DNA from: Phycicoccus sonneratiae
Lineage (GTDB): Bacteria; Actinomycetota; Actinomycetes; Actinomycetales; Dermatophilaceae
Assembly: GCF_016887965.1 (NCBI RefSeq)
Contig: NZ_JAFDVD010000008.1
Location: 186,001 to 250,000, forward strand
Direction: 5' to 3'
Length of the DNA stretch: 64,000 bases
In this document: positions 16,001 through 24,312 of the stretch, in pieces
Numbering within the stretch: the first letter of the stretch is position 1
Layout: the number at the start of each line of letters is the position of its first letter
Translations under genes and position numbers: made by a program
Notes under the pieces: generated by a model
Seen by the model: the letters and a program-made list of their open reading frames with translations, nothing else
Database searches by the model: none
What the model was told of the DNA's origin: nothing

Positions 16001-16900
16001 TCAGCCCAGCCGGGAGCTGACCCACTCGGCGTCGGTGGTCGCTCGCTCGGCCTCGCAGTCGAGGCCGAGGTCGGCGATCTCGCGCAGGCTCGGTGCCGCG
16101 CGGACCAGGTGGGCGAGGTGCACGAGGCGCATCTCGCCCGTGTCATGGCCGGACGCACCGCAGTGCAGGCTCCAGTCCTCCCCGCGCTCCGGGTCAGCCT
16201 GCCGAGCCATCCAGAGGATGGCGCTCCCGTCGTCGACGACGTGCGTGCAGGAGAATGCCTTCCGGTCCGGCGGGACGGGGAAGGGCCATGGTGGGTCCTG
16301 CTCCAGCCCGGCCGGCAGCGTCATGGGCTCACGCCACGCCGGCGGCTGGAGCTCATCGAGGTCGGCCGGCGCCCCGGGCTGCCAGGCGAACAGCCCCGTG
16401 CGCGTGGGCCACACCAGCTGCAGGGCCTCCGGGGCCCGCCGGTGGAACCAGCCCGACCACAGCACAGTCTCCTCCAGCGCCTCGTCGGTGACCTCCGTGA
16501 GCACCACGGGCGCCCCGGCCAGGACGTCCTCCAGCACGTCACCGGGACGCAGCCGCCGTCCACGCATCACCCGCTGCGCGACGTCGTTGAGCATCCTGTG
16601 CATGAGGCCCGGGTCGAGCCCGGACACGAGCAGCTCGGGGTGCCCGCAGCGGTGTCCGAGCCCGACGGTGTAGGCGAACGGCGGGCCCGCGTCCTCACCG
16701 TCGTCCGTGTGGTCGTCGTGATGGGGGTCGTCGCAGCCCACGGCGTCGGACACGAGCAGCACCTGCCATCCGTGCCTGAGCACGGTGTCGATGGTGTGTC
16801 GGTCCTGCGCTTCGTAGGCGTCGTCCGGGCGGCAGACATGGCAGTCGCAGCCCGGCGCCGCAGGCAGCGGCCCCATCCAGTGGTCCTCAGGTCCCGGCAC
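16001..16900 (-). CDS. DUF4262-domain protein
   Basis: The 299-residue protein has an N-terminal GCDCHVC cysteine set, then the DUF4262 core, recognisable by FAYTVGLGHRCGHPELLVSGL. An acidic/His-rich insert (CDDPHHDDHTDDGEDAG) interrupts the core, and a second region at about 190-290 has no domain I recognise. DUF4262 proteins have no established function. The gene looks slightly less GC-rich than its neighbours, which fits an accessory origin. It is convergent with the DyP gene and sits directly downstream of the infB terminator-like palindrome, so it probably has its own promoter. Confidence 0.7.
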   Translation of the reverse strand: MPGPEDHWMGPLPAAPGCDCHVCRPDDAYEAQDRHTIDTVLRHGWQVLLVSDAVGCDDPHHDDHTDDGEDAGPPFAYTVGLGHRCGHPELLVSGLDPGLMHRMLNDVAQRVMRGRRLRPGDVLEDVLAGAPVVLTEVTDEALEETVLWSGWFHRRAPEALQLVWPTRTGLFAWQPGAPADLDELQPPAWREPMTLPAGLEQDPPWPFPVPPDRKAFSCTHVVDDGSAILWMARQADPERGEDWSLHCGASGHDTGEMRLVHLAHLVRAAPSLREIADLGLDCEAERATTDAEWVSSRLG

Positions 16901-17004
16901 GGCCCCTCCTCCGGCGGGTTGTCCCGCGTCGCGGCCAACCTAGCCGGATCGCCCACCGGCCCTGCGCAGTTGTGCACAGGCTCCGCCGTCCCTACCGGTC
17001 GAGA

Positions 17005-17052
17005 GACGAGAACATGCCGTGCACCCGGTCGGGTGCACGGCATGTTCTCGTC
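17005..17052. terminator. 48-bp near-perfect palindrome downstream of infB
   Basis: Perfect 23-bp arms, 17005-17027 and 17030-17052, are separated by 2 bp (GT). It begins 11 bp after the infB stop codon in the direction of infB transcription. No U-tract follows, as is common for actinobacterial hairpin terminators. It would insulate the translation operon from the DUF4262 gene. Confidence 0.75.
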
Positions 17053-17063
17053 GTTCGTCGGGA

Positions 17064-19844
17064 TCAGGCGCGCGGCTTCTCACGCATCTCGTAGGTGGTG
17101 ATGAGGTCCTCGAGCTGGAGGTCGTTGTAGGACCCGAGGTTGATGCCGCACTCGAAGCCCTCGCGGACCTCGGTGACGTCGTCCTTGAACCGGCGCAGAC
17201 CGGCCACCTCGACGTTCTCGGCGACGACGACACCCTGACGGGTGATGCGCGCCTTGGTCCCACGCTTGATCTCGCCGCTGCGGACGATGGAGCCGGCGAT
17301 GTTGCCGAACTTGCTCGAGCGGAAGATCTCGCGGATCTCCGCCGAGCCGAGCTCGACCTCCTCGAACTCCGGCTTGAGCATGCCCTTGAGCGCCTGCTCG
17401 ATCTCCTCGATCGCCTGGTAGATGACCGGGTAGTACCGGATCTCGACGCCCTCGCGCTCGGCGACCTCGGCGTTCTGGCCCTCGGCCCGCACGTTGAAGC
17501 CGATGATGATCGCGTTGGACGCCATCGCCAGGTTGATGTTGTTCAGCGTGATCGCGCCGACGCCGCGGTCGATGATCCGCAGGTCGACCTCGTCGCCCAC
17601 GTCGATCTGCAGCAGGGCGTCCTCGAGCGCCTCGACCGAACCCGACACGTCACCCTTGAGGATGAGGTTGAGGGTGTCGACCTTGCCCGCCGCGAGGGCC
17701 TCGTTGAGGTCCTCGAGCGAGATGCGCTTGCGGGCCTTGGCCAGGCTGGCCTGGCGGTCGGCGGCCTCGCGCTTCTCGGCGATCTGGCGCGCGGTGCGGT
17801 CGTCGGGGGCGACGACGAAGGTGTCGCCGGCCCGCGGGACCGAGGACAGACCCAGCACCTGGACCGGACGCGACGGGGTCGCCTCCGCCACGTTCTGGCC
17901 GTGCTCGTCGAGCATGGCGCGGACGCGGCCGTGGGCCGAGCCGGCGACGATGGCGTCACCGACGGTCAGCGTGCCGGACTGGATGAGGACGGTGGCCGTC
18001 GCACCGCGACCCTTGTCGAGGTTGGCCTCGATCGCGACACCACGGGCGTCACGGTCGGGGTTGGCCCGCAGGTCGAGCGCGGCGTCCGCGGTGAGCAGGA
18101 CCGCCTCGAGCAGGGAGTCGATGTTCTGCCCCTGCTTCGCGGAGACGTCGACGAACATCGTCTCGCCGCCGTACTCCTCGGCGACGAGGTTGTACTCGGT
18201 CAGCTGCTGGCGGATCTTGCTGGGGTTCGCACCCTCGACGTCGATCTTGTTGACCGCGACGACGATCGGCACGTCGGCCGCCTGCATGTGGTTGAGCGCC
18301 TCGATGGTCTGCGGCATCACGCCGTCGTCCGCCGCCACCACGAGGATCGCGATGTCGGTGACCTTCGCACCACGGGCCCGCATGGCGGTGAACGCCTCGT
18401 GACCCGGGGTGTCGATGAAGGTGATCGGACGGTCGACGCCCTCGTGCTCGCGGTGGATCTGGTACGCACCGATGTGCTGCGTGATGCCACCGGCCTCGCC
18501 GCCCGCGACGTCCTCGTTGCGGATGGCGTCGAGCAGACGCGTCTTTCCGTGGTCGACGTGGCCGACGACGGTGACGACCGGAGGACGGGCCTCGAGGTCG
18601 TCGTCGTCCTCGGAGTCGACACCGAACTCGAGGTCGATGTCGAAGGAGTCGTAGAGCTCGCGCTCCTCCTCCTCCGGCGAGACCATCCGGATGTCGTAGC
18701 CGAGCTCGGTGCCCAGGACCTTGAAGGTGTCCTCGTCCAGGCTCTGGGTCGCCGTGGCCATCTCACCGAGGTGGAACAGCACGGTGACGAGCGACGCCGG
18801 GTTGGCGTTGATCTTGTCCGCGAAGTCCGTGAGGGACGCGCCCTGGCGGATCTGGACGACGGTCGAGCCGTCGCCGCGGGGGACGCTGACGCCGCCGATC
18901 GACGGAGCCTGCATCTCCTCGAACTCGAGGCGCTTGGCGCGCTTGGACTTGCGGGCCCGGCCCGGACGACCGCCACCGCGGCCGAACGCACCCTGGGTGC
19001 TGCCACGACCACCGCGGCCACCGGGACCACCCGGACGACCGCCGAAGCCGCCGCCACCACCGGGGCCACGACCGGCGCCGCCACCGGCACCGGGACGACC
19101 GCCACCGCGGGCCGGACGCTCGCCCGGACGCGCGACCGCGCTGCGGTCGGGCATCATGCCCGGGCTCGGGCGCGGACCGCCCGGACGCGGGCCGGCGGCG
19201 CCACCGGGGCCACCCGGGCGCGGACCGCCCGGACGGCTCTGCGGACGCGGCATGCCCTGGCTCGGGGCGAAGGGGTTGTTGCCGGGGCGCGGGGCACCCT
19301 CGCGGGCGCGACCCATCCCCTGGCTCGAGGCGTACGGGTTGTTGCCCGGACGCGGACCCGCGGGACGCGGGGCCGGTCGGGGCCCACCCGGCGTGGCGCC
19401 ACCCTCACGCGCGGCCGGAGCCGGTGCGGCCTCGGCGGCCGGCGCCTGGGGCGCCGGGGCGGCGGGAGCCGGAGCGGCGGGGGCGGGCGCCTGCGGAGCG
19501 GGGGCGGACGGCGTGGCGGCCGCCGGTGCGGCGGGCGCCTGCGGGGCCGGGGTGGCCGGAGCCGGGGACGCCGGAGCCGGAGCAGCCGGCGCGGCGGCCG
19601 GGGCCTGCGCGGCCGGCGCAGCCGGGGCCGGGGCGGCCGGAGCCGCCTTCTTCGCCGGGGCCTTCTTCGCGGGGGCGGGGGCCGCCTCCGCGGGGAACTT
19701 CTCGTTGTAGCGCCGGACGACCGGGGCCTCGATCGTCGAGCTGGCGCTCTTGACGTACTCGCCCATCGCGTTGAGGCGCTCGAGGACGACCTTGCTGGTC
19801 TCCCCGCGTTCCTTCGCGAGTGCGCTCACACGGACTTTAGACAC
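17064..19844 (-). CDS. infB: Translation initiation factor IF-2
   Basis: This 926-residue GTPase places initiator fMet-tRNA on the 30S subunit. An N-terminal ~50-residue helical domain ([22 protein letters not shown]) is followed by ~250 residues rich in Ala, Pro, Gly and Arg, then IF2-N at about 330-380. The GTPase domain starts with G1 [13 protein letters not shown] near 428. DTPGHEAF (G3) and NKIDVEGA (G4) are intact, and domains II-IV continue to the C-terminus. The start is GTG at 19844, preceded by AGGAGA. The gene lies in the expected rimP-nusA-ylxR-infB order, but rbfA does not follow directly. Confidence 0.97.
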   Translation of the reverse strand: MSKVRVSALAKERGETSKVVLERLNAMGEYVKSASSTIEAPVVRRYNEKFPAEAAPAPAKKAPAKKAAPAAPAPAAPAAQAPAAAPAAPAPASPAPATPAPQAPAAPAAATPSAPAPQAPAPAAPAPAAPAPQAPAAEAAPAPAAREGGATPGGPRPAPRPAGPRPGNNPYASSQGMGRAREGAPRPGNNPFAPSQGMPRPQSRPGGPRPGGPGGAAGPRPGGPRPSPGMMPDRSAVARPGERPARGGGRPGAGGGAGRGPGGGGGFGGRPGGPGGRGGRGSTQGAFGRGGGRPGRARKSKRAKRLEFEEMQAPSIGGVSVPRGDGSTVVQIRQGASLTDFADKINANPASLVTVLFHLGEMATATQSLDEDTFKVLGTELGYDIRMVSPEEEERELYDSFDIDLEFGVDSEDDDDLEARPPVVTVVGHVDHGKTRLLDAIRNEDVAGGEAGGITQHIGAYQIHREHEGVDRPITFIDTPGHEAFTAMRARGAKVTDIAILVVAADDGVMPQTIEALNHMQAADVPIVVAVNKIDVEGANPSKIRQQLTEYNLVAEEYGGETMFVDVSAKQGQNIDSLLEAVLLTADAALDLRANPDRDARGVAIEANLDKGRGATATVLIQSGTLTVGDAIVAGSAHGRVRAMLDEHGQNVAEATPSRPVQVLGLSSVPRAGDTFVVAPDDRTARQIAEKREAADRQASLAKARKRISLEDLNEALAAGKVDTLNLILKGDVSGSVEALEDALLQIDVGDEVDLRIIDRGVGAITLNNINLAMASNAIIIGFNVRAEGQNAEVAEREGVEIRYYPVIYQAIEEIEQALKGMLKPEFEEVELGSAEIREIFRSSKFGNIAGSIVRSGEIKRGTKARITRQGVVVAENVEVAGLRRFKDDVTEVREGFECGINLGSYNDLQLEDLITTYEMREKPRA

Positions 19845-19903
19845 ATCTCTCCTGTCCAGGTCCGTGCCGGGCGGCGCGGACCGTCGTTACAGCTGGGGGG
19901 TGC

Positions 19904-20272
19904 TCATCGCTGAGTACTCATCGGGTGCTCATCGCGTAAAACCCGCTTCCGGTCTTCGTGCTGATCTGTCGGTTCCCCCTGCGCGAGGTCCGCGACCCAC
20001 CGGACCACCTCGGAGACGTCCGGGCCGGTGCTGGCTCGCAGCGCGCGGCCGAACGCCTTGCGGCGGACGGCGAGGTCGAGGCACGAGACGCTCGGGTGCA
20101 GCCAGGCGCCGCGCCCCGGGCGACGGCGCTCGGGGTCGGGGACGACGGCGAGGCCGTGCTCCCCCTGCCCGAGAACCACTCGCAGGAGTGCCGACCGGCT
20201 ATCCGTCCCACGACACCCGATGCACGTGCGCCCGGGTCCCGCTGGCCGGAGTCCAGTCCGGTCGGTCGCCAC
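19904..20272 (-). CDS. ylxR: YlxR-family RNA-binding protein
   Basis: This 122-residue protein is DUF448/YlxR, recognised by GPGRTCIGCRGTDSRSALLRVV, then GRGAWLHPSVSCLDLAVRRKAFGRAL. YlxR proteins bind RNA and affect RNase P activity and expression of nucleoid-associated genes in some species. The GTG at 20272 lies 11 bp after the nusA stop. The last ~15 residues (DRKRVLRDEHPMSTQR) go past the usual YlxR length and may be a species-specific tail. It is followed by infB after 59 bp and is part of the same transcript. Confidence 0.9.
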   Translation of the reverse strand: MATDRTGLRPAGPGRTCIGCRGTDSRSALLRVVLGQGEHGLAVVPDPERRRPGRGAWLHPSVSCLDLAVRRKAFGRALRASTGPDVSEVVRWVADLAQGEPTDQHEDRKRVLRDEHPMSTQR

Positions 20273-20283
20273 CAGTCTACCGC

Positions 20284-21348
20284 CTATGCGGGCCCGGGCG
20301 TGTCGCCGGCACCCTCGGGGGCGGCCTGCGCGGCCTCGGTGTCGGCCCGGATGTCGATGCGCCAGCCGGTGAGCTTGGCGGCGAGCCGGGCGTTCTGGCC
20401 TTCGCGGCCGATGGCCAGCGACAGCTGGTAGTCGGGGACGACGACGCGCGCGGCCCGCAGCTGCGGGTCGACGACCTGGACGGCCGTGACGCGGGCCGGC
20501 GACAGGGCCGCGGCGATGAACTCGGCCGGGTCCTTGCTCCAGTCGACGATGTCGATCTTCTCGCCCTGGAGCTCGGCCATCACCGCGCGGACGCGGCTGC
20601 CCATCGGGCCGATGCACGCGCCCTTGGCGTTGAGCCCCGGCACGGTGGAGTGCACCGCGATCTTCGTCCGGTGGCCGGCCTCGCGGGCCAGGGCGGCGAT
20701 CTCGACGCTGCCGTCGGCGATCTCGGGCACCTCGAGGGCGAAGAGCTTCTTCACGAGGTTCGGGTGGGTGCGCGACAGCCCGATCTGCGGTCCGCGCAGG
20801 CCGCGCTTGACGGACACGACGAAGGTGCGCAGCCGCTGGCCGTGCGGGTAGCTCTCGCCGGGCACCTGCTCGGCGGCGGGGAGGATGCCCTCGACGGTGC
20901 CGAAGTCGACGAGGACGTGCTGCGGGTTCGCGCTCTGCTGGACGATGCCGGCGACGATGTCGCCCTCGCGGCCCTTGAAGTCGCCGAGGATGGCGTCGTC
21001 CTCGATGTCGCGCATCCGCTGGACGATGACCTGCCGGGCGGTGGCCGCGGCGACGCGCCCGAAGCCGGTGGGCGTGTCGTCGAACTCCGGGCCGACCTCG
21101 CGGCGCGGGCGCGCCGGCTCCCCGTCCTCGTCGACCTCGCCCTCGGCGGCCGGCACCTCGACCTCCTCGCGGGCCCAGATGACGACGTGGCCCGACGAGC
21201 GGTCGAGCTCGGCGCGGGCGTGCCGGTAGTGGCCGTCGGTGCGCTGGTAGGCGAGGAGCAGGGCCTGCTCGATCGCGGGGACGATGACGTCGAGGGAGAT
21301 GCCACGCTCCCGCTCCAGCGCGTGCAGGGCGGCGAGGTCGATGTCCAC
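20284..21348 (-). CDS. nusA: Transcription termination/antitermination factor NusA
   Basis: The 354-residue NusA has the N-terminal RNA polymerase-binding domain (about 1-130), an S1 domain beginning [24 protein letters not shown]1 around [17 protein letters not shown] (here [17 protein letters not shown]), and KH2 around [20 protein letters not shown]. It lacks the acidic C-terminal repeats of E. coli NusA, as normal for actinobacteria. It modulates pausing, termination and rRNA antitermination. The GTG start at 21348 is 5 bp from the rimP stop. Confidence 0.97.
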   Translation of the reverse strand: MDIDLAALHALERERGISLDVIVPAIEQALLLAYQRTDGHYRHARAELDRSSGHVVIWAREEVEVPAAEGEVDEDGEPARPRREVGPEFDDTPTGFGRVAAATARQVIVQRMRDIEDDAILGDFKGREGDIVAGIVQQSANPQHVLVDFGTVEGILPAAEQVPGESYPHGQRLRTFVVSVKRGLRGPQIGLSRTHPNLVKKLFALEVPEIADGSVEIAALAREAGHRTKIAVHSTVPGLNAKGACIGPMGSRVRAVMAELQGEKIDIVDWSKDPAEFIAAALSPARVTAVQVVDPQLRAARVVVPDYQLSLAIGREGQNARLAAKLTGWRIDIRADTEAAQAAPEGAGDTPGPA

Positions 21349-21353
21349 GGGGG

Positions 21354-21872
21354 TCAGCTCTCCTTCGGGTCGTCGTGCCGCGCGAACTCGACCTGCACGG
21401 TGGCGCGGTCGACCTCGGCGTACGGCACGGTGGCGGTGCGGGCGGACGTCTTCTTCGTCGCGGCGACCTCGAGGGTGAGGCCGGCGCGGTCGGCCGCGAC
21501 GAGGCGGCCGGTGGTCTCGCCGTCGGCGGTACGGACCTCGAGGAGCCGACCGACGTTGCGCTGGAAGTGGCGCGGGAGGGTCAGCGGGCGGCCGACCCCG
21601 GGCGAGGACACCTCGAGGGTGTACGGCAGCTCGCCGAGGACGTCGGAGGCGTCGAGGGCCTCGCCGACCGCGCGGGTGGCGTCGGCGACCTCGTCGAGGG
21701 AGAGGGGGGCGGTGGGCTCGGTGACGGCGTCGACGTCGCCCAGGTCGCGGTCGAGGAGGACGCGCACGACGCGGCGCTTGCCGGCGGGTGACACGGTGAC
21801 CTCGTCGAGGACGAGCGCGCTGCCGTCGAGGGCCTCCTCGAGGACGGGGCGCACGCTGTCGGCGGTGGCCAT
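21354..21872 (-). CDS. rimP: Ribosome maturation factor RimP
   Basis: The 172-residue protein has the RimP N-terminal alpha/beta domain, with [17 protein letters not shown] and [15 protein letters not shown]. The C-terminal SH3-like domain includes [15 protein letters not shown] and the basic end with [13 protein letters not shown]. RimP assists 30S assembly. I chose the ATG at 21872 ([15 protein letters not shown]), with GGAGAG upstream, over an in-frame ATG at 21923 that would add a non-conserved stretch. It is the first gene of the rimP-nusA-ylxR-infB operon and faces the DUF4439 lipoprotein gene across a 90-bp spacer, where both promoters must lie. Confidence 0.95.
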   Translation of the reverse strand: MATADSVRPVLEEALDGSALVLDEVTVSPAGKRRVVRVLLDRDLGDVDAVTEPTAPLSLDEVADATRAVGEALDASDVLGELPYTLEVSSPGVGRPLTLPRHFQRNVGRLLEVRTADGETTGRLVAADRAGLTLEVAATKKTSARTATVPYAEVDRATVQVEFARHDDPKES

Positions 21873-21962
21873 GACCGGTGTCTCCTCTCCCTGTGCAGTT
21901 CTCGTCCGGCGCGTGCCGGGCAACCCACTCTAGGCCCCGCGGCGGCTCGCCCGCACCGTGGG

Positions 21963-22928
21963 ATGATGGCGCCCGTGCCGGACCTCGACGCCCGGCGTCC
22001 CGGGCGGCGCCTCCTCCTCGCCGGGGTGGGGGCGGCGCTCCTCACCCCGGTCGCCGGCTGTGGCGTGCGGCTCGAGAACGACGCCCCGCGGGTGCCGCTC
22101 GTCCCGACGCGCGAACCCCTCCCCGGCGAGGCCGCGCTCCTCGCCCTGACCCTCGACAGCGAGCGGCTCGCCGACCTCGCCGACGCCCTCGGCACCCCGC
22201 TGGGCACCGACCTCGCGACGCTGCACCGGCGCCAGCACACCGTGCTCCGGACGACCCTGCTCCGGCGCGGGGTGCCGGCCGCGTCCCTCGGCCCGACGCC
22301 GACCCCGTCGCCGACCCGCTCCGGCTCCCCCACACCCTCGCCCTCCCCCTCGACCGGCGCCGCGACCCTCGGCGCGACAGAGGCCGACGCCGCCGCCGGC
22401 GCCGCCCGGTTCTCGACGGCGGCCGCCGACCTGCTGCCATCCCTCGCGGCCCTGCACGCCCAGCGCTGGGCGGCCGGCGCCCTCCTCACCGGCTCCGCTC
22501 CCCCGCGTCCCGTGGTCTCCGGGCCGCCGGACGGGCTCGAGGTCGGGGACCTCGCCGAGGCCGTCGACGCGGCGGCCTACCTCGCCGAGGTCGGCACCGC
22601 CCGCTCGACGGGTGCGCGGCGCGAGCGGGGCGCCGCCACCGTCACCGCCCTGCGGGCCCTGCGCTCGGCCCTCCGCTCCGGCGAGGACGCTCCCCCGGCC
22701 GGGCTCGGCCGCCCGCTGCCCTTCCCCGTCCGCAGCGCCGCCGACGTCGACCGGCTGCTCTGGGAGTCGCTCACCGCGCTGCGGGCCGCCCTCGGCGCGG
22801 GGCTCGCCGACCTCGTCGCGGCCGACCCCGTGGCCGGGCTCGACGCGGCGACGCGCTGGCTCGGCGGCGTCGAGGTCGAGGCGCACCGCTGGGGCGTGCC
22901 GCTCGTGCCGTTCCCCGGGCTGACGTGA
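21963..22928 (+). CDS. DUF4439-type ferritin-like lipoprotein
   Basis: The 321-residue protein has a basic N-terminus (RRPGRR), a hydrophobic core and a lipobox VAGC with the lipidated Cys at residue 33 (32 if the adjacent second ATG is used). The N-terminal half has a helical region, then a Ser/Pro/Thr-rich linker at ~110-135. The C-terminal four-helix region ([14 protein letters not shown] style) resembles the ferritin-like DUF4439 domain. No clear di-iron ligand set is visible, so the role is unknown. Its position divergent to rimP is the position of the corresponding Mycobacterium genes next to rimP. It is translationally coupled to the kinase gene that follows (GTGA overlap). Confidence 0.72.
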   Translation: MMAPVPDLDARRPGRRLLLAGVGAALLTPVAGCGVRLENDAPRVPLVPTREPLPGEAALLALTLDSERLADLADALGTPLGTDLATLHRRQHTVLRTTLLRRGVPAASLGPTPTPSPTRSGSPTPSPSPSTGAATLGATEADAAAGAARFSTAAADLLPSLAALHAQRWAAGALLTGSAPPRPVVSGPPDGLEVGDLAEAVDAAAYLAEVGTARSTGARRERGAATVTALRALRSALRSGEDAPPAGLGRPLPFPVRSAADVDRLLWESLTALRAALGAGLADLVAADPVAGLDAATRWLGGVEVEAHRWGVPLVPFPGLT

Positions 22929-23824
22929 TCCCGGTCGACCTGCCCGCGGCGTGGGTCGAGCGGGTCTCGGCGTACCCCGCGGACGGCGGCCCGACCGGCG
23001 CCGACTGGCTGCGCTCCGTGCCCCGGTTGCTCGAAGAGGCGCTGGCGCGCTGGGACCTCGTCGTCGACGGGCCGCCGCGCACCGGCTGGACCGCCGTCGT
23101 CGTGCCGGTCCGTCGCGGTGACGAGCCGCTCGCCCTCAAGGTCACCTGGCCGCACCCCGAGGGCGTGCACGAGGCGCTGGCCCTGCGCACCTGGGACGGC
23201 GTCGGCGCGGTCCGGCTCGTCGCGGCCCTGCCGTCCGACGGGCTCCTGCTCCTCGAGCGCCTCGACCCCGACACCGACCTGTCGGAGGTCTGGGTCGACG
23301 AGGCCTGCGAGGTCGTCGGCGGGCTGCTGCGACGCCTGCAGGTGCCCGCACCGCCGCCGGTCCCGCGCCTCGCGCCGTACCTCGCGCCGCACCTCGAGCG
23401 GATGGAGCGCCGGCCGGCGGTCCCCCGGCGCGTCGTCACGCGCACCCTCGGGCTGGCCCGCGAGCTGCTGTCGGACGACACGCCGGAGGTGCTGCTGCAC
23501 ACCGACCTGCACTACGAGAACGTGCTGCACTCACCGGCGCGCGGGTGGACGGCCATCGACCCCAAGCCCGTTGCCGGCCATCCGGGTTTCGACGTCTGGC
23601 CGGTGCTCCGCAACCGGTTCGACGAGCTCGGCTCCGGCGCCGCACTGCGCTGGTCGGTGCGGCACCGGCTCTCCCTCGTGGCCGAGGCGGCCGGTGTGGA
23701 CGTCGAGGAGGCCCGGGCCTGGACCCTGCTCCGGGCCGGTATCGAGGTCAGCTGGGCCAGCGTCCTCGAGGGCGAGGAGGCGGTGACGGCGTGCATCGCC
23801 CTCCACAAGGCCCTCGACGAGTAG
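22925..23824 (+). CDS. Aminoglycoside/hydroxyurea phosphotransferase-family kinase (APH(6)-like)
   Basis: This 299-residue kinase is of the APH(6)/hydroxyurea resistance kinase type. The catalytic loop is LLHTDLHYENVL with Asp194, and the metal-binding stretch is WTAIDPKPVAGHPGFDVWPVL, a form diagnostic of streptomycin 6-phosphotransferase relatives. The N-lobe lysine is probably in LALKVTWPHPEG. It could phosphorylate an aminoglycoside or an endogenous metabolite; resistance is not demonstrated by sequence. The GTG start overlaps the lipoprotein stop. It is convergent with the Fe-S subunit gene, with one base between the stops. Confidence 0.83.
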   Translation: MIPVDLPAAWVERVSAYPADGGPTGADWLRSVPRLLEEALARWDLVVDGPPRTGWTAVVVPVRRGDEPLALKVTWPHPEGVHEALALRTWDGVGAVRLVAALPSDGLLLLERLDPDTDLSEVWVDEACEVVGGLLRRLQVPAPPPVPRLAPYLAPHLERMERRPAVPRRVVTRTLGLARELLSDDTPEVLLHTDLHYENVLHSPARGWTAIDPKPVAGHPGFDVWPVLRNRFDELGSGAALRWSVRHRLSLVAEAAGVDVEEARAWTLLRAGIEVSWASVLEGEEAVTACIALHKALDE

Positions 23825-23825
23825 C

Positions 23826-24302
23826 TCACATCCGGGCGGCTCCGTCGCGGATCGCCTCCCGGATGCGGGTGTAGGTCCCGCAGCGGCAGATGTTGCGGAT
23901 GCCGTCGAGGTCGGCGTCGGTGATCGAACGCCCCTCGGCGCGAACCTTCTTCACCAGGGCGACGGCGGCCATGATCTGGCCCGGCTGGCAGTACCCGCAC
24001 TGGGCGACGTCGCGCTCGAGCCAGGCCTCCTGCATCGGGTGGAGGTCGGCGTCGACCGTGTCGGGGAGGCCCTCGATGGTCGTCACCTCGTCCTCGGGGC
24101 CGAGGTCGGACACCGGCACCGAGCAGGGGTTGAACGCCTTGCCGTTGACGTGCGACGTGCAGGCCTTGCAGACGTTGATGCCGCACCCGTACTTCGGGCC
24201 GGTGATCTTCAGGACGTCGCGCAGGACCCAGAGGAGGCGGACGTCGTCCTCGACGTCGACCGTGACGCTCTCGCCGTTGACGCGGAAGGTGTGCTGGGGC
24301 AT
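23826..24302 (-). CDS. [2Fe-2S] subunit of a xanthine-dehydrogenase-family molybdenum hydroxylase
   Basis: The 158-residue small subunit holds two [2Fe-2S] clusters. The plant-type ferredoxin cluster is C40-x4-C45-x2-C48-x11-C60. The second, in the helical domain, is C102-x2-C105 and C139-x-C141 (CGYCQPGQ, ICRCGTY). Electrons pass from the Mo site of the large subunit through these clusters to an acceptor. The length fits isoquinoline 1-oxidoreductase alpha. There is no FAD subunit, so the acceptor is probably a cytochrome or quinone. It follows the large-subunit gene by 10 bp. Confidence 0.92.
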   Translation of the reverse strand: MPQHTFRVNGESVTVDVEDDVRLLWVLRDVLKITGPKYGCGINVCKACTSHVNGKAFNPCSVPVSDLGPEDEVTTIEGLPDTVDADLHPMQEAWLERDVAQCGYCQPGQIMAAVALVKKVRAEGRSITDADLDGIRNICRCGTYTRIREAIRDGAARM

Positions 24303-24312
24303 GTCCGGCTCC

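Noticed and set aside
18900-19700. Ala/Pro/Gly repeat tract that could look like a tandem repeat region
   Set aside because: It is the low-complexity linker of IF-2, which is normal in actinobacteria.
22925-23824. Calling the kinase a streptomycin resistance gene
   Set aside because: The family match is good, but this kinase sits beside the conserved rimP-linked lipoprotein gene, which fits a housekeeping role. Resistance cannot be claimed from sequence.
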